Assembly: GCA_043748985.1 (NCBI GenBank) | Contig: JAYVEG010000312.1 | Coordinates: forward strand, 1-23,106 | Length of the DNA: 23,106 nt | Direction of reading: 5' to 3' | From: JBBROS01 sp043748985 | Lineage (GTDB): Bacteria > Pseudomonadota > Alphaproteobacteria > Acetobacterales > Acetobacteraceae | Shown here: in pieces, positions 18,339-23,106 of the stretch | Layout: the number at the start of each line of letters is the position of its first letter | How positions within the stretch are numbered: the first letter of the stretch is position 1 | Made by a program: the position numbers and the translations under genes | The notes under the pieces: generated by a model | What the model was told of the DNA's origin: nothing | The model's input: the letters and a program-made list of their open reading frames with translations, nothing else | Database searches by the model: none

Positions 18339-18382
18339 AGCGAAATACGTCCGAAGTTCATCCGAAATTCAACGAAATCAGG
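18339..18382. promoter_or_regulatory. Phased direct-repeat array, candidate regulator binding site
   Basis: The core CGAA occurs at 18341, 18352, 18363 and 18373, spacings of 11, 11 and 10 bp. The two central units are TCCGAAGTTCA (18350-18360) and TCCGAAATTCA (18361-18371), differing at one base. OmpR/PhoB-type winged helices bind 11-bp direct repeats (known, for example the pho box). The array lies just upstream of the leftward 83-codon gene, and the next gene on its other side encodes such a winged helix, so it is a plausible target of that protein (inference). Confidence 0.5.
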
Positions 18383-18449
18383 ACTTTCTGCGACGTTTTA
18401 GGACGCCGGCAAGTGTCGCCCAGCAGCGATCTTCCGGCTGACTGGACTG

Positions 18450-18467
18450 CTGTTTGCCTGCAAACAG
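18450..18467. promoter_or_regulatory. 18-bp near-perfect palindrome
   Basis: CTGTTTGC (18450-18457) and GCAAACAG (18460-18467) are perfect complements around a CT centre. It lies 92 bp past the end of the winged-helix regulator gene and about 135 bp before the 83-codon gene. A dimeric repressor operator is the simplest reading; a hairpin with such a tight turn is less likely. Confidence 0.4.
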
Positions 18468-18558
18468 GGGGCGCATCCGCGAGGGTCAGTGGCTCTTAGG
18501 GCTCGTCTTTTCAGGCAGCTTATGAAGCGTGCTGGTGCAATCGTTTGCTGACGCTTCC

Positions 18559-20025
18559 TTAGTCGCCGGGCTCGATCCAGCCAATCCGGCGCAGCGGGGC
18601 CAGCACCGCCGTCTCGAAACGGGCGCGATAGCGGGCATCGTCTGACAGGCCAAGCGCTCGCAATGGCCGCAGCACAGGCGGCGGGTGCCGCTGCCGCAGA
18701 TCGGCATCGAGCGTCTGCGCCTCGGCAAAGCGCCCGGCAGCATGCAGCGCAACCAGACGATACAGTAGCCGTTCCTCTGCTGGGAAATTAGGCCCACTGG
18801 ACGTCAGGAAATCACCGGCGGCCTCGGCCGGTTTCCCCGCCAGCAGTTTAGCCAGGCCCAGATAGCCCCGCCACCGTCCTGAGTACTCGTGTCGGGGATT
18901 TTCCAGCAACACGGCGCGCAGCGGCGGTTGGGCGTCTTCGAAGGCGCCCAGCATAAGATGCATGACGCCAACATTGGCTCGGTCGATGATCCTGGCGGGG
19001 TCTGCGCCGGCACGCTCGTAGAATATGATCGCTTCGGCAAAGCGGCGCTGCTGCCGCAGGACCGTCGCCTGTGCCGCCAAAGAGCTCGACGCCTTTGGGC
19101 TGGCTGCCTGCGCCACTGCTGCAAGGCGCTGCGCCTCACGCAGGTCCCGCTCCGGGTCCTCGCTGGCGCCGATGGAGCGCAGATTCGCATAGGCGAAGGT
19201 TGCTGCGGCCGCGGCTTCCGCCAGTTCCGGTTCGAGCTCCAGCGCGCGGAGGTATAGCGCCAGGCTCGCGCGCAGGCGTGCCTCCTGCGACCCGTCGCCG
19301 TGCAGGGCCGCCCACCCGGCCCGCAGCAGTTGCCGCGCCTCCGTCCCTGAAGAGGGCGGTGCCGCTGCCACGAAGGCGGGCGCAGCACGGGCATTTGCGG
19401 CACTGACGGGCGAACGGTCCGTGCCGATCCAGGCGGCGGCGGAAAGCGCCATACTGCAGCAGCCGACGGCAAGGGCTGTCCAGGCCACGCGTCTGCGGGT
19501 TCGCATGCTGGCTGGTGCCGATGTTTCCGCGGGAGGTGTTGCGGCGCAGGGGCTGGCTTCTGGGCCTGCTTCTGGGCCGGTTTCGGGGCCGGTTTCGGGG
19601 CCGGGTCCTCGGACAGGCGGCGACGGCGGATCGGCGGCCGGCACGACCGGGCGTAGGCGCGTCGCCATCCTGTAGCCCCGCCGTGCGTGGGTCTCCAGCA
19701 CACCCGCTCCAGCGGTCCCCAACGCGCGACGAATTTCCGAAACGCATTGCGTCAGGCTGTCATCAGTGATGGCGACATCGCCCCAGACGGCAGTCAGCAG
19801 AGCGTCACGCGACACGACCTGGCCGGCATGGGCCAGCAGATGTGCGAGCACCGCCGTTGTCTTGGGTCTCAGCGTTACCTCACGCGCCCCGGCAGTGAGG
19901 ACCCCGCGCGCGAGATCGAGGGTGAAGCTATCGAAGGCAAGGAGCGTTCCCTGCTGGTCGGTTACGTCCACCACACGCAAGCCCTCGTTCAATCCAAACC
20001 ACGTCGCGGGATATTGTTCGGCCAA
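18559..20025 (-). CDS. CadC-like transmembrane transcriptional regulator with TPR-type C-terminus
   Basis: The 488-residue protein has an N-terminal OmpR-type winged helix without a receiver (about 30-124: LAFDSFTLDLARGVLTAG, VTLRPKTTAVLAHLLAHAGQVVSRD, VWGDVAITDDSLTQCVSEIRRALG, RGYRMATRL). A proline/glycine/glutamate linker with a short amino-acid repeat follows (138-159), then one transmembrane helix (about 180-201). The alanine-rich C-terminal domain (about 225-480) looks like helical TPR repeats facing the periplasm. This is the ToxR/CadC arrangement, in which a membrane-bound DNA-binding protein responds directly to an envelope signal. The target is unknown; the phased repeats beyond its 3' end are a candidate. 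A 443-bp gene-free stretch lies upstream. Confidence 0.82.
   Translation of the reverse strand: MAEQYPATWFGLNEGLRVVDVTDQQGTLLAFDSFTLDLARGVLTAGAREVTLRPKTTAVLAHLLAHAGQVVSRDALLTAVWGDVAITDDSLTQCVSEIRRALGTAGAGVLETHARRGYRMATRLRPVVPAADPPSPPVRGPGPETGPETGPEAGPEASPCAATPPAETSAPASMRTRRRVAWTALAVGCCSMALSAAAWIGTDRSPVSAANARAAPAFVAAAPPSSGTEARQLLRAGWAALHGDGSQEARLRASLALYLRALELEPELAEAAAAATFAYANLRSIGASEDPERDLREAQRLAAVAQAASPKASSSLAAQATVLRQQRRFAEAIIFYERAGADPARIIDRANVGVMHLMLGAFEDAQPPLRAVLLENPRHEYSGRWRGYLGLAKLLAGKPAEAAGDFLTSSGPNFPAEERLLYRLVALHAAGRFAEAQTLDADLRQRHPPPVLRPLRALGLSDDARYRARFETAVLAPLRRIGWIEPGD
19555..19602. repeat. 12-bp minisatellite, four units, in the regulator linker
   Basis: Four consecutive 12-bp units (GGCTTCTGGGCC, TGCTTCTGGGCC, then GGTTTCGGGGCC twice) encode the linker amino acids GPET/GPEA between the DNA-binding domain and the membrane helix. 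Since 12 is a multiple of 3, unit gain or loss changes linker length without breaking the frame. Confidence 0.9.
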
Positions 20026-20468
20026 AACTTACTGCATTGCAACGTGTCTCGCAGGCGGCCGATGATCACAACTCGTGAAGGTTGAGCGACGCGTTGAGTC
20101 GGCACGTGCGTGGGACTGGCGCTGCGAGACCTCTCGCTTGAGGTGGCGCCGGCCTTCGCCTTACGCGACCGCATCGAGAGATCGCTTGGATACGACGTCG
20201 CGGCAGCAGTCGTGCGGTAGTCGAGGGTCCGAGTAGCGTCGATGCAGGTCGGCTACGCGGCTGGTAAGGCAACGACCGCTCGTCTGTCCCGCCTGGACCA
20301 GAGCGGACGGTCTGCCGCCGGCCAGATCCCGCCATTGGCCGAACGTCCATTTCAGGGCTCCTCGGCGCGAAAGCATGGCTCCCCGTGCCGCTTCGGCAAT
20401 TCGCTCCTCCTGAGGCGCAGCCCAAAACGCATTTCGCTACGACTGCACGTATCCCCTGACGAGATGAC
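20026..20468. other. Gene-free stretch upstream of the membrane regulator
   Basis: Several open frames of up to about 147 codons exist on the minus strand, but they are rich in Arg, Pro and Ser, lack recognisable motifs and overlap one another, so I do not call them. The stretch presumably includes the promoter of the winged-helix regulator and the end of the neighbouring phage-like region. Confidence 0.5.
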
Positions 20469-21080
20469 TTATCCGACAAGCTGCACGTGGCCTCCGGGAT
20501 TGTAGCCAAGCCGCGGCTGTTTCACCTGCTCGACCTGCACCGGGGCCGGGTCACCGACCAGCTCTATGATCACCCGCATTGGAGTGTCAGCCAGCTTGTT
20601 CTCGGTCATCGCGGTCCCCTCCTGCCAGCCCAGCCGCGCCTTGGTCCACCAGATCGCCGCTCGCACGTCTGGCAGGACTGCCGGGCGGCCCTCGCTGGCC
20701 TTCGAGCCGACAGCCATCCGATGCAGCGACGCGACCACGGCCGCGTTTGCCTCGGCTGCGCCCGTGTCTATCTCGTGGCGAAAGTGTCGGCGTAGCGTCT
20801 TCGGCGTGACGCCGATCACGCTGCAAATCGCTGTCTGCTCGATGTCGCCGGCGACCATGACGCGAACGGTGGCGCGATCCTTGTCGGTTGGTTGGAAGGA
20901 CGGGCGATGTGCCGCACGCTTGGTGGGCAACGGCCCGGTTTTTACCTTCGCGCGCGCCTGCGTAGAGGGAGAAACTGCATTGGCCGGCGCGCGCGCCGGC
21001 CGCCCCGCGCGCGCTCCCGTCATGCGCAGCGGCGTGCTTGCAGCCTTTGCCCGTCCGCTCCGACCGTCTCCATCTGTCAT
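20469..21080 (-). CDS. HTH-domain protein of phage-associated type
   Basis: The 203-residue protein has a basic, Ala/Arg/Pro-rich N-terminus (1-60, with GARAGRPARAP), then a helix-turn-helix region at about 66-103 (TDKDRATVRVMVAGDIEQTA and VIGVTPKTLRRHFRHEI), a helix DTGAAEANAAVVASLHRMAV and AAIWWTKARLGW. This arrangement recalls small DNA-binding proteins in prophage packaging or regulatory positions; a small-terminase-like role is possible but unproven. The ATG at 21080 is supported by GGAGG 8 nt upstream; the longer frame to 21347 is rejected. It diverges from the recombinase gene, consistent with one integrated element. Confidence 0.68.
   Translation of the reverse strand: MTDGDGRSGRAKAASTPLRMTGARAGRPARAPANAVSPSTQARAKVKTGPLPTKRAAHRPSFQPTDKDRATVRVMVAGDIEQTAICSVIGVTPKTLRRHFRHEIDTGAAEANAAVVASLHRMAVGSKASEGRPAVLPDVRAAIWWTKARLGWQEGTAMTENKLADTPMRVIIELVGDPAPVQVEQVKQPRLGYNPGGHVQLVG
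20982..21001. repeat. 20-bp perfect GC palindrome
   Basis: GGCCGGCGCG followed by CGCGCCGGCC forms a perfect 20-bp palindrome inside the coding sequence for GARAGRPARAP of the HTH protein. It is composed only of G and C and may simply reflect Ala/Arg/Gly codons. Confidence 0.7.
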
Positions 21081-21400
21081 GCGCGTGCCTCCGTTTGGGG
21101 GCATGTATACGCCCGAAACTGCGGGCCCGTGGCGTTGGAGTGCGAAATGATGCTGGTTTGCCTTATCCTCTCGCACATGGTCGTAGGAAGTAGACGAGGG
21201 GCCCGCCGCGCGTCTCTCGCGGGCATGCGCGCCAAGGCACCCTTGCAAGCGCAAACGTATCTGGTGGAAGAAGGCTGCTTGCCGTTCCCGCAAAGTAGCG
21301 CGTCGCCTGCATGATACGTTGACGACCCCACCAGCTGATAGACCCACTGCGCAACCACCTGACTCTTGATAACTGCAATTAACATGAGTTTGAATGACTT
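21081..21400. other. Divergent intergenic region between HTH protein and recombinase genes
   Basis: No supported gene is visible. It should hold the promoters of both neighbours. Near the recombinase, a six-codon frame (ATG at 21384, residues MSLNDL) ends in a TGA that overlaps the recombinase ATG, a possible leader peptide. TTGATA at 21366 is a weak -35 candidate. Confidence 0.45.
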
Positions 21401-22417
21401 ATGAAGACTACTTCGGCCACTGTTATCGCTACCCCTAAAAGAGCCCTAAATGCCCTGGCCGTTCTCGCCAGCCAGGCGGAGGAGCAGTACGCGGCCAACC
21501 TCAGCAGAGATGCCGAGACATCGCGCGGCACCCGTTCTGCCGCCACGGAGCGTGCTCTGCTTGGCGACGTGCTGCGTTTCACGGCCTGGTGCACCGATGC
21601 CAAGCTTGAACACATGCCGGCCACAGCCGAGACCGTCGCTTGCTTTATCGATGCCCAGGCTGCGGCCGGGAAAGCGCCCGCGTCAATCAGGCGCTATGCC
21701 GCCTCGATCGCTGCCTATCATCGCTCGGCCGCGGCACCCAATCCGATGGAACTGAAGATTGCGACAGATGCGCTTCGTCGCATCACTCGGGCCCGTGGCG
21801 AAAAGCAGCGTCAGGCAAAGGGAATCAATGACAATCTCGTCGTGAGAATGCTGGTCGCTTCCGGAACAAGGCTTGTCGACCTGCGTAACAGGGCGCTGCT
21901 GATGGTCGCATATACGAGCATGTGCAGGCGGGGCGAATTGGTGCGGTTGCTTGCCGAGGACCTCAAGGCCGACGCGGACGGGTTCGGTACCGTCATCGTC
22001 CACAGGTCCAAGACTGACCAGACTGGAAGGGGAGCCTCGGTGGCGGTCACGACCGACGCGATGCATCACTTGCAGGCGTGGCTTGCTGCGGCTCGAATTG
22101 AGAACGGCCCAATGTTTCGTAGCGTCAACCGACACGGACAAGTGGGAGGGCAACTCGACCAGGGGTATGTCTCCACCATCTTCAAAGCCATGGCCAAGCG
22201 CGCCCGGCTGAGCCCGGGCTAGGTTGCGCAGATCAGCGGGCACAGCACCCGCGTTGGCGCATGCCAAGACATGGTGCGTTACGGCGCTGACGTAGCTGGC
22301 GCAATGCAGGCGGGCCGCTGGAAGTCAGCGACGATGGTCGCGCGCTATTGCGACGGCTTGGATTTGAAGCGCGGCGCGGTTGCCACGGTCGCCGCCAGAC
22401 GCGAGAAATTCGCATAG
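21401..22417 (+). pseudogene. Cre-like tyrosine recombinase interrupted by an in-frame TAG
   Basis: The frame encodes a site-specific tyrosine recombinase. An N-terminal core-binding domain (about 25-130) precedes the catalytic domain, with Arg176 in CRRGEL and Lys204 in HRSKTDQ. A TAG at 22220-22222 (codon 274) stops translation. Without any frame change, the downstream sequence continues with the rest of the active site: GHSTRVG (His281, Arg284), QAGRWKS (Trp307) and MVARYCD (Tyr316), ending at TAG 22415-22417. The full product would be 338 residues. The 273-residue product lacks HxxR, Trp and the nucleophile Tyr and cannot be an active recombinase. The active-site spacing is close to Cre. 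The ATG at 21401 has no clear ribosome-binding site. One nonsense mutation, a sequencing error or readthrough are the possible explanations. Confidence 0.85.
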
Positions 22418-22532
22418 GCTCTTCTCGCCCTCTAAGCTCGATCAACGCGGCCGTCGGCACTCCGTAGCAGTCCCCGGTTATCCGAATGCGCTGCTTGAAG
22501 CTTAAGCCCGGCACTCACCTGATCGCGCTGGA

Positions 22533-22808
22533 TTACTTCTGCGACTTCGCTTTCGGGCGCCCCCCGCCGGGAAGCGATTTTGGCAAAGGCTCGTCGGGCG
22601 CCGGCACGACGAAGAACTCTGAAATTTGGGCACTGAGGGCTTCCGCGAGGCGATCAAGCACAGCAACCGTGGGATTTTCCAAGCCACGCTCAAGGCGGCT
22701 GACGTAAGTACGGTCGACCGTCGCATCGACGGCAAGGTTCTCCTGTGACAACCCCCGCCGCACTCTCATGCGCCGCAAATTGCGCGCGACAAGCGCCTGC
22801 ACGTTCAT
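22533..22808 (-). CDS. XRE-family HTH transcriptional regulator
   Basis: The 91-residue protein has a Cro/C1-type helix-turn-helix at about 6-64: LVARNLRRMRVRRGLSQENLA, VDRTYVSRLERGLENPTVAVLDRLAEAL. A short polar C-terminus rich in Pro and Lys follows. Size and layout resemble small autoregulators found beside restriction-modification, toxin-antitoxin or phage modules. It is divergent from an unrecognised gene at the window edge, and an inverted repeat lies immediately upstream of its start, which fits autoregulation (inference). Confidence 0.88.
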   Translation of the reverse strand: MNVQALVARNLRRMRVRRGLSQENLAVDATVDRTYVSRLERGLENPTVAVLDRLAEALSAQISEFFVVPAPDEPLPKSLPGGGRPKAKSQK

Positions 22809-22839
22809 TTGGACAAGCGAACATCTTGTGCCCTATAAA
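22809..22839 (+). promoter_or_regulatory. Candidate promoter with operator-like inverted repeat
   Basis: TTGGAC (22809-22814) and TATAAA (22834-22839) with a 19-bp spacer form a possible sigma70-type promoter toward the rightward gene. The arms ACAAG (22813-22817) and CTTGT (22825-22829) form an inverted repeat in the spacer, directly before the XRE start codon. Such a site would let the XRE protein block both directions. The spacing is longer than ideal, so this is tentative. Confidence 0.33.
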
Positions 22840-22915
22840 ACCACGGACTATGGGCCTACCATTAATAATCGCGTTGGCAGGTTGCTGAAGCCTTTGGTCG
22901 ATAAAGTGGAAAGAT

Positions 22916-23106
22916 ATGACCAGTTCGGAGGACGACTATTTTGTAGCGCTGGAGACCGTCTACGAGGCAGTTCGAGACTATGCGCGACCGGAAATGGACG
23001 GGTTAGTCAGAAAGCTAATGTATCGCCTACAACGTTTCCCGGCTTCAGGGATCTACGGCAATGACTACATCTTCAAAACGCAATGGGATGAGTACTGTCA
23101 CGAAAT
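22916..23106 (+). CDS. Unrecognised gene, 3' end cut off by window
   Basis: An open frame starts at the ATG at 22916 after a GTGGAAAG ribosome-binding stretch and continues to the edge (63 codons visible). The product begins MTSSEDDYFVALETVYEAVR, is acidic at first, then has a basic helix (LVRKLMYRLQRF) and a part rich in aromatic residues (IYGNDYIF, WDEYC). I do not recognise the family. Base composition is clearly lower in GC than the left half of the window, suggesting transfer. Its place opposite an XRE regulator suggests it is regulated by it. Confidence 0.6.
   Translation, partial: MTSSEDDYFVALETVYEAVRDYARPEMDGLVRKLMYRLQRFPASGIYGNDYIFKTQWDEYCHE

Noticed and set aside
20066..20509. Minus-strand frame of 147 codons and an overlapping frame at 20161-20376
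   Set aside because: Arg/Pro/Ser-rich, no recognisable motif. One internal ATG has an AGGAG upstream, but the translated sequence does not look like a protein under selection.

Overview
This is a high-GC bacterial chromosome segment. The gene content (sox thiosulfate oxidation, a sulfopropanediol-type dehydrogenase, phosphoketolase plus acetate kinase, a zf-CHCC protein next to polA, a Uma2 nuclease) and the dispersed palindromic repeats point to an alphaproteobacterium, most likely Rhodospirillales/Acetobacteraceae. The taxonomic call is inference from gene content and codon usage, not from a marker gene.

Positions 1-8,450. The left edge cuts into soxZ, which overlaps soxA by 4 nt, so this is the end of a sox operon. 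A palindromic intergenic repeat sits inside the 5' part of the soxA reading frame. On the opposite strand a compact four-gene set reads leftward: an OmpR-type response regulator, its histidine kinase (ATGA overlap), a stand-alone MlaC-type lipid-binding protein and a histidine-box membrane hydroxylase of the sterol desaturase family. Divergent from the regulator, xfp and ackA form a tight operon that converts xylulose 5-phosphate through acetyl phosphate to acetate and ATP. It ends in an intrinsic terminator.

Positions 8,451-16,665. These are mostly housekeeping and metabolic genes. A HisD-family dehydrogenase resembles HpsN (sulfopropanediol dehydrogenase). It is followed by a Uma2 nuclease, full-length polA coupled to a zf-CHCC zinc protein (TGATG), a divergent lipoprotein alpha/beta hydrolase, and a Na/Pi cotransporter family protein with a TTG start whose 3' end runs 23 nt into a tRNA-Arg(CCG) gene.

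Positions 16,666-23,106. This is an accessory region beginning at the tRNA. It has low coding density and many genes I do not recognise. A CadC-like membrane regulator (winged helix, one transmembrane segment, TPR-like C-terminus) faces a small leftward cassette: an 83-residue basic protein, a divergent GNAT-like protein and a small membrane protein. The gap between them holds a run of CGAA cores spaced 11, 11 and 10 bp, the spacing at which OmpR/PhoB-type winged helices bind, plus a near-perfect 18-bp palindrome. Further right are a phage-style HTH protein and a Cre-like tyrosine recombinase broken by one in-frame TAG just before its HxxR, Trp and Tyr residues. At the right edge an XRE regulator is divergent from an unrecognised gene that runs off the window. 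This part looks like a decaying or partly sampled integrated element at a tRNA gene. No second copy of the tRNA end was found in the window.
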